From assembly GCF_019511445.1 (NCBI RefSeq), contig NZ_JAEUAN010000008.1, positions 62,001 through 126,000 on the forward strand: 64,000 nucleotides of DNA. The letters run 5' to 3'. The DNA is from Aliirhizobium wenxiniae. GTDB lineage: Bacteria; Pseudomonadota; Alphaproteobacteria; Rhizobiales; Rhizobiaceae. Positions within the stretch are counted from its first letter, which is position 1; every line of letters starts with the position of its first letter. This document shows, one piece after another, positions 53,628 to 61,813 of this stretch. The translations under genes were made by a program, and so were the position numbers. The notes under the pieces were generated by a model. The model did no database searches, was not told the DNA's origin, and saw only the letters and a list, made by a program, of their open reading frames with translations.

Positions 53628-53966
53628 ATGGAAATCAGGGACGAAAACTTTCGAATCTGGGCTGAAGGCACTACCATCTATTTTGATGGCGTCCTGAGGC
53701 TCGCCGGACCGGATGCCTACGCGCCGATCCACTCTCTGGCGGCAGCCGCCCTTCATGAAAATCATGAGCGGGTAGTCTTCGATCTCACCGGCCTGGAGTT
53801 CCTGAACTCGTCCGGCATCAACCTGCTTGCGAAGCTCACCATCGAGGCTCGTAGGCAATCCAGCGTTCAGCTCGTGATAAAGGGCACGACGCAATATCCC
53901 TGGCAGTCCAAGTCATTGCCAAACCTGAAAAAGCTTTATCCTCAGTTGGATCTGCAGCTTGCTTAA
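53628..53966 (+). CDS. Single-domain STAS protein, probable phospho-switch partner
   Basis: The 112-residue protein is a lone STAS domain with FDLTGLEFLNSSGINLLAKL around residues 50-72; the SSG core (Ser61, Ser62) is the standard position of the phosphorylatable serine. It starts 8 bp after the kinase gene and is the last gene of the operon. By analogy with SiaC or RsbV it should be phosphorylated by the 53060 kinase, dephosphorylated by the 50702 phosphatase, and act on the GGDEF-EAL or methyltransferase protein when unphosphorylated. It is followed by a possible small hairpin and by the convergent kduI gene. Confidence 0.8.
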   Translation: MEIRDENFRIWAEGTTIYFDGVLRLAGPDAYAPIHSLAAAALHENHERVVFDLTGLEFLNSSGINLLAKLTIEARRQSSVQLVIKGTTQYPWQSKSLPNLKKLYPQLDLQLA

Positions 53967-54083
53967 TGATTAGTTACAGCTCACATCGTGAGACGGCTAT
54001 ATCAACCACGGCCCCAAAGCTTCGGAATCACTATCTTTTTTGCCCTTGCCCTGACCTCTGGCAACCGCTTCTGGATACGAAGA

Positions 54084-54101
54084 GAGGGCCGCAAGGCCCT
54101 C
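54084..54101 (-). terminator. Hairpin downstream of kduI
   Basis: GAGGGCC at 54084-54090 and GGCCCTC at 54095-54101 form a perfect 7-bp GC-rich stem with a 4-nt loop. It lies 18 bp beyond the kduI stop on the minus strand, where the following bases are TCTTCG. It may also serve the convergent partner-switching operon. The T-run is short. Confidence 0.6.
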
Positions 54102-54119
54102 CGACGTAATTGGAATTGC

Positions 54120-54944
54120 CTATTTGAGATCCTCTGGCTGGATAAAATCCATATCCGTATAGTCGATATTGTCGCCGGCCATCGCCCAAATAAAGGTATA
54201 GCTGCCGATCCCGGCGCCCGAGTGGATCGACCATGGCGGTGAGATTGCGCCTTCTTCATTGCCGATGAAGAGGTGGCGGGTTTCCTGGGGTTCGCCCATA
54301 AGGTGCAGCACACGGGATTTCGGCTCCATCCCGAAGTAGAGATAGGCTTCCATGCGACGGTCGTGGATATGCGACGGGATCGTGTTCCAGACGGAGCCGT
54401 CCTCGAGTTCGGTATAACCGAGCACGAGCTGGCAGCTTTCCATGACGAGCGGATGGATGAACTGGTTGATGGTGCGCTTGTTGGAGGTCTCGGCTGCGCC
54501 GAGCTTCACTTCCTTGCTGTCCGCCTTGGTGATCAGGCGGTTCGGGCAGGACCGGTGTGCCGGGCACGAGGTGATGTAGAAACGTCCTTTACCGCTGAAG
54601 GTCACGGCACCTGATCCCACGCCGAGATAGAGCACGTCGCCGCGCTGCAATTCCCATGTTTCATCGGCGATGCTGACAGTGCCGGTCTCTCCGACATTGA
54701 CGATGCCCATTTCACGGCGATCAAGCAGCGAGGGCGTCTTGGTTTCTTCCACCTTGTCGAGAACCAGCTTGCCGCCATTTGGAACGGCACCGCCCATGAT
54801 GAAGCGGTCGTAATGCGTATAAATCAGGCGGATCTCGCCTTCCCGGAACATATCCGAAGCGAGAAAATGCTTGCGAAGTTCCGTCGTATCCATGGCCTTT
54901 GCCTGGTCCGGGTGTACGGCGTGCCTCGTTTCGACGCTCAGCAT
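54120..54944 (-). CDS. kduI: 5-keto-4-deoxyuronate isomerase
   Basis: The 274-residue cupin-fold zinc enzyme converts 4-deoxy-L-threo-5-hexosulose uronate to 3-deoxy-D-glycero-2,5-hexodiulosonate in pectin/uronate catabolism. Family landmarks are RREMGIVNVGETGTV, YITSCPAHRSCPNRLI, the metal-site segment TIPSHIHDRRMEAYLYFGM (in parts) and the C-terminal PPWSIHSGAGIGSYTFIWAM. The second of two adjacent ATGs (54944) is preferred, since the AGGAG site lies 6 bp upstream of it but directly abuts the first (54950). It is divergent from the enolase-superfamily dehydratase. KduD is not in the window. Confidence 0.93.
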   Translation of the reverse strand: MLSVETRHAVHPDQAKAMDTTELRKHFLASDMFREGEIRLIYTHYDRFIMGGAVPNGGKLVLDKVEETKTPSLLDRREMGIVNVGETGTVSIADETWELQRGDVLYLGVGSGAVTFSGKGRFYITSCPAHRSCPNRLITKADSKEVKLGAAETSNKRTINQFIHPLVMESCQLVLGYTELEDGSVWNTIPSHIHDRRMEAYLYFGMEPKSRVLHLMGEPQETRHLFIGNEEGAISPPWSIHSGAGIGSYTFIWAMAGDNIDYTDMDFIQPEDLK

Positions 54945-55207
54945 GGACATCTCCTTTTACAGCTCTCATTAACTCATAGTACGTGTTCGCTATGTCTGTA
55001 TGACAAGCATTGCTAGGTCAAGCTACATTCTCCGCGGATACATGAAAGGCACAGCGAGTGCGGTCCGAGCGATCCTCTGCTTGATCCCGCTCGAGGCGAA
55101 AGAAGCAACTCAAACCGACAAGATCTTCAACCACATCCTGTTCAGCAAACTTGAGACCACCAGATATTCGTCCGTGGGGGCAAAGAATTGCATTGCGCCA
55201 AGACAGA

Positions 55208-55228
55208 ATGTCAAAACATATTTGACAT
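55208..55228. promoter_or_regulatory. Palindromic operator upstream of the uronate dehydratase operon
   Basis: ATGTCAAA at 55208-55215 and TTTGACAT at 55221-55228 form a perfect 8-bp inverted repeat with a 5-bp spacer (ACATA), 54 bp upstream of the 55282 start codon. It is a good operator candidate for a uronate-responsive regulator, none of which is encoded in the window. The 331-bp gap 54951-55281 holds no gene and contains the divergent promoters. Confidence 0.55.
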
Positions 55229-55281
55229 GTCGACGGCAAGATGTCTAAATCTGTCTGGCAAGTATTGTTTTGGGAGGAAAA

Positions 55282-56430
55282 ATGATCATCACCGACGTCA
55301 AAGTCCGCGTCTTCCGCACGACCACTCGTCGGCATTCCGACAGCGCCGGTCATGCGCATCCGGGCCCTCCGCATCAAGTCGAACAGGCGATGCTGACTAT
55401 TCGCACCGAAGATGGCCATGAAGGCCATTCTTTCACCGCGCCGGAAATCGTTCGCCCCCATGTCATCGAGAAATTCGTCAAGAAAGTTCTGATCGGCCAG
55501 GATTATCGTGACCGTGAACGGCTGTGGCAGGATCTTGCCCATTGGCAGCGCGGGTCCGCCGCACAGTTGACCGATCGCACCCTTGCCGTCGTCGACTGCG
55601 CGCTCTGGGATCTCGCCGGCCGCGCGACCAACACACCTGTTTACAAGTTGATCGGCGCCTATCGCGACAAGGTGCTCGCCTATGGCTCCATCATGTGCGG
55701 CGACGAGATCGAAGGCGGCCTGGCAACACCGGAAGATTACGGACGTTTTGCCGAAACGCTGGTCAAGCGCGGTTACAAGGGCATCAAGCTGCATACCTGG
55801 ATGCCGCCGGTCAGCTGGGCACCGAATGTCAAGATGGACATCAAGGCTTGCGCCGCCGTGCGCGAAGCCGTCGGGCCCGATATCCGGCTGATGATCGACG
55901 CCTTCCACTGGTATTCGCGCACAGATGCGCTGGAACTAGGCCGCGGGCTTGAGAAGCTCGGCTTCGACTGGATCGAGGAGCCGATGGACGAGCAGTCCAT
56001 GTCCTCCTACAAGTGGCTTGCCGACAATCTGGATATTCCGGTCGTCGGCCCGGAAAGTGCCGCCGGCAAGCACTGGCATCGCGCCGAATGGGTAAAGTCC
56101 GGCGCTTGCGATATCCTGCGCACCGGCGTCAACGATGTCGGCGGCATCACGCCGGCCCTGAAGACCATGCACATGGCCGAATCCTTCGGAATCGAGTGCG
56201 AGGTGCACGGCAACACGGCGATGAACCTGCATGTCGTGGCGGCGGTGAAGAATTGCCGCTGGTACGAACGAGGCCTTCTTCACCCCTTCCTCGAATATGA
56301 CGATGGTCATGATTATCTGAAGTCGCTCTCAGACCCGATGGACAGGGACGGTTACGTGCATGTGCCGGATCGTCCGGGCCTCGGTGAGGACATCGATTTC
56401 GACTTCATCGAAAACAATCGGGTGAGGTAA
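55282..56430 (+). CDS. Enolase superfamily (mandelate racemase subgroup) dehydratase or isomerase
   Basis: The 382-residue protein has the enolase-superfamily capping domain and barrel. Metal ligands are seen as LMIDAFHWYS (Asp), FDWIEEPMDEQ (Glu) and VVGPESAAGK (Glu); acid-base residues are the Lys region KGIKLHTWMPP and the His in VHGNTAMNLH, with the Asp in RTGVNDVGGI. The Lys motif differs from the KxK of classical racemases and from the KLNG of the galactonate dehydratase at 38356. An unusual His/Pro-rich N-terminal loop (HAHPGPPHQ) may bind substrate. It starts behind a GGGAGGAAAA site and is followed after 4 bp by an SGNH esterase. With kduI opposite, a pectin- or uronate-derived acid sugar is the probable substrate. 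Confidence 0.82.
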   Translation: MIITDVKVRVFRTTTRRHSDSAGHAHPGPPHQVEQAMLTIRTEDGHEGHSFTAPEIVRPHVIEKFVKKVLIGQDYRDRERLWQDLAHWQRGSAAQLTDRTLAVVDCALWDLAGRATNTPVYKLIGAYRDKVLAYGSIMCGDEIEGGLATPEDYGRFAETLVKRGYKGIKLHTWMPPVSWAPNVKMDIKACAAVREAVGPDIRLMIDAFHWYSRTDALELGRGLEKLGFDWIEEPMDEQSMSSYKWLADNLDIPVVGPESAAGKHWHRAEWVKSGACDILRTGVNDVGGITPALKTMHMAESFGIECEVHGNTAMNLHVVAAVKNCRWYERGLLHPFLEYDDGHDYLKSLSDPMDRDGYVHVPDRPGLGEDIDFDFIENNRVR

Positions 56431-56434
56431 TATC

Positions 56435-57064
56435 ATGAAGACGCTTCTGGCCTTCGGAGACAGCCTGACCTGGGGAGCAGATCCGAAAACCGGTCTGCGC
56501 CATCCGCGTCAGCATCGCTGGCCAGAAGTGTTGAAGGCTGAACTCGGTTTTCAGGTCGATGTCTTGTCCGACGGGCTTGGCGGCCGCACCACCTGCTATG
56601 ACGATCACACGGGGCCGGCCTGCCGAAACGGCGCGCGCGCATTGTCGGTGGCGCTCGCAGTGCACATGCCGCTGGACCTCGTCGTGATAATGCTTGGCAC
56701 CAACGATCTGAAGCCGGCCCATGGCGGCCGCGCCGAGGCGGCGTTTTCCGGCATGCGGCGGCTTGCCGAGATCGTCGAGACATTCCCCTACAAACCGCGC
56801 TCGGCGCGGCCGCGGCTGATGCTGGTTGCACCGCCGCCCTGCGTGACGGACACCAACGGCCAGGTGGCCGGCGGCCGCAGCATTGCAGAATCACAAAGAC
56901 TTGCGCCGCTCTACCGCAAACTTGCCGCAGAGCTCGGACACGACTTCTTCGATGCAGGCAGTGTCGCAAGCGCTTCGCCGATCGATGGCGTGCATATGGA
57001 TATCGCAAACACGGAGGCTTTGGGCCGAGCGCTCGCGGGCCCGGTGGCAGACATTCTCGGGTGA
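56435..57064 (+). CDS. SGNH-hydrolase esterase (arylesterase/acetylesterase type)
   Basis: The 209-residue protein has all four SGNH blocks: block I FGDSLTWGADP with the nucleophile Ser10, block II Gly in SDGLGGRT, block III IMLGTNDLKP with Asn, and block V DGVHMDIAN with the catalytic His and Asp. It resembles the small oligomeric arylesterase/acyltransferase class and lacks a signal peptide, so it acts in the cytosol. It starts 4 bp after the enolase-superfamily gene, suggesting co-transcription and a role in removing acetyl or other acyl groups from an imported pectin-derived sugar acid. Confidence 0.85.
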   Translation: MKTLLAFGDSLTWGADPKTGLRHPRQHRWPEVLKAELGFQVDVLSDGLGGRTTCYDDHTGPACRNGARALSVALAVHMPLDLVVIMLGTNDLKPAHGGRAEAAFSGMRRLAEIVETFPYKPRSARPRLMLVAPPPCVTDTNGQVAGGRSIAESQRLAPLYRKLAAELGHDFFDAGSVASASPIDGVHMDIANTEALGRALAGPVADILG

Positions 57065-57153
57065 TCGGCCCGGCTTGGGAGAGCCATAGGCCGAAAGGAT
57101 AGAAATCATGGAGGGGCCGCATCCCAAGCGGAGCGGCATCAAATGGAGGAAAC

Positions 57154-58749
57154 ATGCGACACTTTTTTGCAACTGCAGCCGTCGGAGCACTCCTGCTCGG
57201 CGCCATTCCCCTGAACGCCCTGGCGGAAACGCCGAAAGACCAGCTTGTCGTGGCGACCACGATGAACAACATCTTGACGCTCGATCCGGCCGCCATTACC
57301 GGCCGCGAGACCGTTCAGGTGCTCAACAATATCTACGATACGCTGGTCGTCCTGAACGACAAGGATCGCTCGATCCAGCCGCGCATCGCGGAAAGCTGGG
57401 AGATCTCCGAGGACCGGATGTCGATCCGCTTCCACCTGCGCAAGGCGACCTTTGCCTCCGGCAATCCGGTTACCGCCAATGACGTGGTCTGGAGCCTCAA
57501 ACGCCTTCTCACCCGCAACCTCGCCCAGGCCTCGCTGCTCAAGACCCGCGGCTTCAAGGCGGAAGCGGCCGACAAGCTCTTCGTTGCCGAAGACGAACAG
57601 ACTTTCGTCCTCAACCTGCCGCAGCCGGATGACCCGAACCTCGTTCTGATGGTACTGGCGCAGAACGGCCCCGGCTCGATCATCGACAGCAAGACGGCGC
57701 TTGAAAACGAGAAGGACGGCGATCTCGGCGCCGGATGGCTGACATTGAATTCCGCCGGCTCCGGTCCGTTCACGCTCGGCCAGTGGAAGTCCAACGAATA
57801 TATCATCCTCACCCGCAACGGCGATTACTGGGGCGAGGCACCGGCGATGAAGCGTGTGCTGATGCGCCATCTGCCGGAATCACAGTCGCAGCGCCTGATG
57901 CTGGAAAAAGGTGATGTCGACGTCGCCTATTCGCTGCAGGCACCGGACCTGAAGTCACTCGAAACCGATGCCAAGATCAAGATCGAGTCGACACCCGGCT
58001 CCGGCTTCTACTATCTCGGCGTGTCGATGAAGGACGAGCGTTTCGCCAAGCCGAAGGTGCGCGAAGCGCTGCGTTACCTCATCGATTATGAAGGTCTCGA
58101 CAAGGCCGTCATGCCCTATTACGGCAAGGTCCGCCAGCGCCAGATCAGCACCGGCGTCATGGGTTCGCTGCCGGATCCGGGCTACAAGCTCGACGTTGCA
58201 AAGGCAAAGGCGTTGCTGGCGGAAGCCGGTTATCCGAACGGTTTCAAGACCACGCTTCGCGTCCTTTCGGAAGATCCGTTCATGAAGGCGGCAACCGCCA
58301 TCCAGAACACGCTCGCCCAGGCCGGCATCCAGGCCGAGCTGATCACCGGTTCCGGCGACCAGATCTATGGCGCGATGCGCGAGCGCAAGTTCGAGCTGCT
58401 CGTCGGTCGCGGCGGCGGCGGCCAGCAGCCTCACCCGGACAACAACCTGCGTGCGCTTGCCTACAATCCGGACAATTCGGATGAAGCCAAGCTCACCAAT
58501 TATCAGAGCTGGCGCACGAGCTTCTACGACGAGAAGCTCAACAAGATGATCGGCGACGCGCTTGTCGAGCGCGATACGGTCAAGCAGACCAAGGCCTATG
58601 AGGACATCCAGACCTACATGGAAGAGATCGTCATGTCGCTGCAGCCGTTCTCGGAAGTGGTCGATACCGCCGCATTTCGCAGAGATGTTGGCGGCATGAT
58701 CGTCAATCCCTGGCTTTCCCGCTTCGAGGGCATCACGAAACAGCGCTAA
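57154..58749 (+). CDS. Family 5 solute-binding protein
   Basis: The 531-residue periplasmic protein has a signal peptide (MRHFFATAAVGALLLGAIPL, cleavage after ALA) and family 5 landmarks: ATTMNNILTLDPAAITGRET, NNIYDTLVVLND, IRFHLRKATFASGNPVTAND and the C-terminal KLNKMIGDALVERD. The ATG at 57154 follows a GGAGGAAAC site and lies 89 bp after the esterase gene. It is followed by a strong terminator, so no permease gene is co-transcribed. The Dpp-type permease and ATPase genes at 61052-64000 lie on the other strand and may be its transport partners. The ligand is possibly a pectin-derived oligosaccharide or acid sugar. Confidence 0.87.
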   Translation: MRHFFATAAVGALLLGAIPLNALAETPKDQLVVATTMNNILTLDPAAITGRETVQVLNNIYDTLVVLNDKDRSIQPRIAESWEISEDRMSIRFHLRKATFASGNPVTANDVVWSLKRLLTRNLAQASLLKTRGFKAEAADKLFVAEDEQTFVLNLPQPDDPNLVLMVLAQNGPGSIIDSKTALENEKDGDLGAGWLTLNSAGSGPFTLGQWKSNEYIILTRNGDYWGEAPAMKRVLMRHLPESQSQRLMLEKGDVDVAYSLQAPDLKSLETDAKIKIESTPGSGFYYLGVSMKDERFAKPKVREALRYLIDYEGLDKAVMPYYGKVRQRQISTGVMGSLPDPGYKLDVAKAKALLAEAGYPNGFKTTLRVLSEDPFMKAATAIQNTLAQAGIQAELITGSGDQIYGAMRERKFELLVGRGGGGQQPHPDNNLRALAYNPDNSDEAKLTNYQSWRTSFYDEKLNKMIGDALVERDTVKQTKAYEDIQTYMEEIVMSLQPFSEVVDTAAFRRDVGGMIVNPWLSRFEGITKQR

Positions 58750-58775
58750 CCCCTCCAGGCGGCTGTTTCGACGAA

Positions 58776-58803
58776 GAGGCGCATGGCAACATGCGCCTCT
58801 TTT
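58776..58803 (+). terminator. Rho-independent terminator after the solute-binding-protein gene
   Basis: GAGGCGCATG at 58776-58785 and CATGCGCCTC at 58790-58799 form a perfect 10-bp stem with a GCAA tetraloop, followed by TTTTC. It lies 27 bp after the stop codon of the 57154-58749 gene and is the clearest plus-strand terminator in the window. Confidence 0.88.
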
Positions 58804-58892
58804 CGCTTTGGTGCCATTCGACCTGATCCTGGCTAGTCTTGGCAATGCCGGCACATCAGGTGCTATGCAGGCCCTCGCCGCGCGATCAGCCC

Positions 58893-59870
58893 TCAGTTCT
58901 GCAGGGCCCAATCCGCGGCCTGCCAGCGCATCTGCCCGCGGTCGGCGACAACACGGCCAAGCCCCGGGAATGGCATATGCGTGGCAGCGATGAGCGCGCC
59001 TTCGGCGGCCGCCATCGGGAAGAAGCGGTCGCGCATCGCCCTGGCGGCTTCGCGGTCCTGTTCGAACAGGAAAAACACATCGGTCGCCTCTGGGTGAACG
59101 ACTGGGAAGATCATATCCGAAACCATGATCAGGCTCTGACCGCCATCTTCAACCCGCACGCCGATATGGCCAGGCGTATGACCTGTCAGATCGACGATCG
59201 TGACGCCTGGCACAATCGCGCGCTCGCCGTCGATTGCCTGGAGTTTCGGGTAAAGACGCACAACATCCCCCGCCATGTCGAAGCTGGTCTTCAGATAGTC
59301 GGGCGCACCGCTGCGTTTGGCCGGGTCGGTCCAATGAGTGACATCGCGCCGATCAATATAAAGTTCTGCGTTGGGATAGTTGTTCTTACCCCCTGCGATC
59401 AGGCCGCCCATGTGGTCCTGATGCAGATGCGTTACGATTACGGCGTCGATCTGGTCACGCTGAAGGCCAAGTGCCGCGAGCGCCTTTGGCAGTTCACCGG
59501 TCTGCCCGATCGAGCCCGCCGCACCGGCGTCGATAAGGATGCGGCGCTCCCCATCCTCGATGAGATACTGGTTAAAAAGGAAACGCACGCCGCTCTTGCG
59601 GGCAGTGAACTGCGCGACTGCAGCTTTCTCCACTTCTGCCGCGTCACGTCCCGGAAAATAGTTATAGGGCATGTCGGCATATCCGTCCGTCAGGGCCGTT
59701 ATCGTGAAGCGCCCGATACGGATCTGCGCCAGCGGCGTAATGCTGGCCGGCATCTTTGCAACGGCTTTGGTAGCCGCAAGCGCGGGCGCCAAGATCGTAC
59801 TGATCAGTCCTGGGCCGACGACACTGAAAGGAATGGCACCGACAAAGGCTCTGCGTAACAGTTTAGGCAT
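58893..59870 (-). CDS. Exported metallo-beta-lactamase-fold hydrolase
   Basis: The 325-residue protein has an N-terminal export signal of about 45 residues (MPKLLRRAFVGAIPFSVVGP, twin-basic KLLRR start) and the MBL-fold zinc motif THLHQDHMGG near residues 152-161. The further zinc ligands are the His in LTGHTPGHIG and the Asp in SDMIFPVVH, with the late His in ATHMPFPGLG. It resembles lactonase-like or quinolone-signal-hydrolase-like family members, but the substrate is unknown. It is divergent from a LysR gene with 133 bp between them, so LysR control is likely. Confidence 0.85.
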   Translation of the reverse strand: MPKLLRRAFVGAIPFSVVGPGLISTILAPALAATKAVAKMPASITPLAQIRIGRFTITALTDGYADMPYNYFPGRDAAEVEKAAVAQFTARKSGVRFLFNQYLIEDGERRILIDAGAAGSIGQTGELPKALAALGLQRDQIDAVIVTHLHQDHMGGLIAGGKNNYPNAELYIDRRDVTHWTDPAKRSGAPDYLKTSFDMAGDVVRLYPKLQAIDGERAIVPGVTIVDLTGHTPGHIGVRVEDGGQSLIMVSDMIFPVVHPEATDVFFLFEQDREAARAMRDRFFPMAAAEGALIAATHMPFPGLGRVVADRGQMRWQAADWALQN

Positions 59871-60003
59871 GACGCTTTCCCCCGGATCATTTGAAATGAC
59901 GGGGCCACCAGCACCCCGAAATGAGGTGTAGGCTATGACAACCGCAACCAGTGAGATACTCTTCCGTTTCGGAAGCTTTCCTCTCTAATTCCGGAAGGAT
60001 CCC

Positions 60004-60900
60004 ATGGATCGGTTCGAAGCGATGTCCGTGCTGCTGGCGGTGGTGGAGGCAGGTAGCCTCTCGGCTGGAGCGCGGCGACTGCACTCACCTCTTGCAACGG
60101 TCAGTCGCAAGGTAGCGGATCTCGAAAAGCACCTCGGCGTGCGCCTAGTGTTGCGCACCCGCAGCGGCCTCACCCTGACGGAAGAAGGACGCTCCTTCGT
60201 CGCCGCGTCGCGCCGCATTCTGGAAGAACTGCATGCAGCAGAACAGCAGGCCAGCCGCGCTCATCGAGCTGTGCGTGGTGGACTGCATGTGACTGCACCC
60301 ATTGCCTTCGGCGAGCGCCACCTGCTGCCCATTGCGATAGAATTCCTGAAGGAGCAACCCGATATAAACCTGCGCCTGACCTTGGTCGACAGGCAGCTAA
60401 GTCTGGGCGATGAGCAGGTCGATGTAGCTCTGCGAATTGGGCATTTGGCAGATAGCGCGCTTATCGCAACCCGCGTCGGAGCAGTCCGCCGGGTGCTCTG
60501 CGCGAGCCCGGATTATCTGGCTCGCCGAGGCGTGCCATGTCAGCCGAGTGACCTAGCAGAGCATGACGGGATAAGCTTCCAGGGCTTCGCAGCCGCCCCG
60601 GAATGGCGTTACCGCCGTGACAACGCTGCCTTTGCAGTTGAGCCGCGCGCCAAGCTCGCGGTCAACACGACGGAGGCTGCTATTCAGGCTGCCCTGGCCG
60701 GAATCGGCATAATCCGCGTGCTCTCCTACCAGGTTTCCGACCAGTTGCGTTCAGGCGCGCTGCAAGAAGTGCTACCCGATTTTGCTCCTGAACCACTGCC
60801 CGTGAGTATTATCCATCGCCCCACCGACCCATTGCCGCAAAAGGTGCGATGTTTTCTGGACTGGATCGGAGCCCGCCTGCGCGCGCAGATGGCTGTTTAG
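60004..60900 (+). CDS. LysR-family transcriptional regulator
   Basis: The 298-residue protein has a LysR winged helix-turn-helix (residues 1-65: MDRFEAMSVLLAVVEAGSLS, RRLHSPLATVSRKVADLEKHL in parts) and a substrate-binding domain with LTLVDRQLSLGDEQVDVALRIG as partial landmark and LAGIGIIRVLSYQV. Its sequence resembles the LysR subgroup that controls neighbouring hydrolases and oxidoreductases (the RRLHSP/ATVSRKV pattern). It is divergent from the metallo-hydrolase gene and probably regulates it. The next gene on the minus strand begins beyond a terminator, so it is not part of the transporter operon. Confidence 0.88.
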   Translation: MDRFEAMSVLLAVVEAGSLSAGARRLHSPLATVSRKVADLEKHLGVRLVLRTRSGLTLTEEGRSFVAASRRILEELHAAEQQASRAHRAVRGGLHVTAPIAFGERHLLPIAIEFLKEQPDINLRLTLVDRQLSLGDEQVDVALRIGHLADSALIATRVGAVRRVLCASPDYLARRGVPCQPSDLAEHDGISFQGFAAAPEWRYRRDNAAFAVEPRAKLAVNTTEAAIQAALAGIGIIRVLSYQVSDQLRSGALQEVLPDFAPEPLPVSIIHRPTDPLPQKVRCFLDWIGARLRAQMAV

Positions 60901-60992
60901 GGAACGTCCACTTCTCCCGTAAACGCGAAGCCGGTTCGCACTTTCGCTGGAATTGGCCCAACCCGCCATCCCGGCGCTCTTACCCTCCAACA

Positions 60993-61020
60993 CAAAAAGA
61001 GCCCGGCACTGAGACCGGGC
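60993..61020 (-). terminator. Rho-independent terminator of the second Dpp-type transporter operon
   Basis: GCCCGG at 61001-61006 and CCGGGC at 61015-61020 form a GC-rich stem with an 8-nt loop; on the minus strand it is followed by TCTTTTTG (60993-61000). It lies 31 bp beyond the 61052 stop codon and fits a terminator of the minus-strand operon very well. Confidence 0.85.
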
Positions 61021-61051
61021 CAGGGAGGAGTTCTTCTAATCGGACTGGGCG

Positions 61052-61813
61052 TCACGCATGCCCTTCATATTCCAGAGAGGCACCGATCAGCTCACGGGAA
61101 TAGGGATGAGTCGCCTCGCATCCGGGGATCGCCTCGCGCGGCAATATCTCGGTAATCTCTCCGCGCAGCATCACGGCGAACCGGTCGCACATATGATCGA
61201 CCACCGCCAGATCGTGGGTGACCATGATATAGGTGAAACCGTGCAGTTCGCGAAGCCTCTGCAACAAGTTCAGGATTTCCGCTTGCACCGAGACATCGAG
61301 CGCGGATGTCGGCTCGTCCAGCAGCAGCAGCGACGGCTCAAGGATCAGCGCACGCGCGATTGCCACGCGCTGGCGCTGTCCGCCGGAAAGCTGGTGCGGA
61401 AAACGATCGAGGAAGGAGACCGGCAGGCCGACATCGGTCAGCACTTTCTGCATCCGATCTTCATGGTCGGAGAGCTTGTGGATCCGCAGCGGCTCGGACA
61501 GCACGGTGCGCACCGACTGGCGTGGGTGTAGTGAACCGTAAGGATCCTGAAAAACCATCTGCAGGGTGCGGCAACGTTCGATCAGCGGCATGTCGCGCAC
61601 GGACTTTCCGTTGATCAGCACATCTCCCTTCCAAAAATCCGTCAGCATGGAAATGCAGCGCAGAATGGTGGATTTACCCGATCCGCTTTCGCCGACGAGG
61701 CCGAAACATTCCCCCGGTTCCACCAGGAAGGATACATCTGGCAGCACCTTGAGCGCGGTCGGCCCGTGGCCAAAGGTGATGGAGAGATTGCGTGTCTCGA
61801 CTGATACGGTCAT
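61052..61813 (-). CDS. Dpp/Opp-type ABC transporter ATP-binding protein (F subunit)
   Basis: The 253-residue ATPase has Walker A GESGSGKST, Q-loop VFQDPYGSLHP, signature SGGQRQRVAIARAL, Walker B LLLLDEPTSALD and switch VTHDLAVVDH. It lacks the long C-terminal oligopeptide extension seen in the other F-subunit gene, so it is a compact form. The ATG at 61813 overlaps the stop codon of the D-subunit gene by 4 bp. It is the last gene of the operon, before a clear terminator. Confidence 0.9.
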   Translation of the reverse strand: MTVSVETRNLSITFGHGPTALKVLPDVSFLVEPGECFGLVGESGSGKSTILRCISMLTDFWKGDVLINGKSVRDMPLIERCRTLQMVFQDPYGSLHPRQSVRTVLSEPLRIHKLSDHEDRMQKVLTDVGLPVSFLDRFPHQLSGGQRQRVAIARALILEPSLLLLDEPTSALDVSVQAEILNLLQRLRELHGFTYIMVTHDLAVVDHMCDRFAVMLRGEITEILPREAIPGCEATHPYSRELIGASLEYEGHA

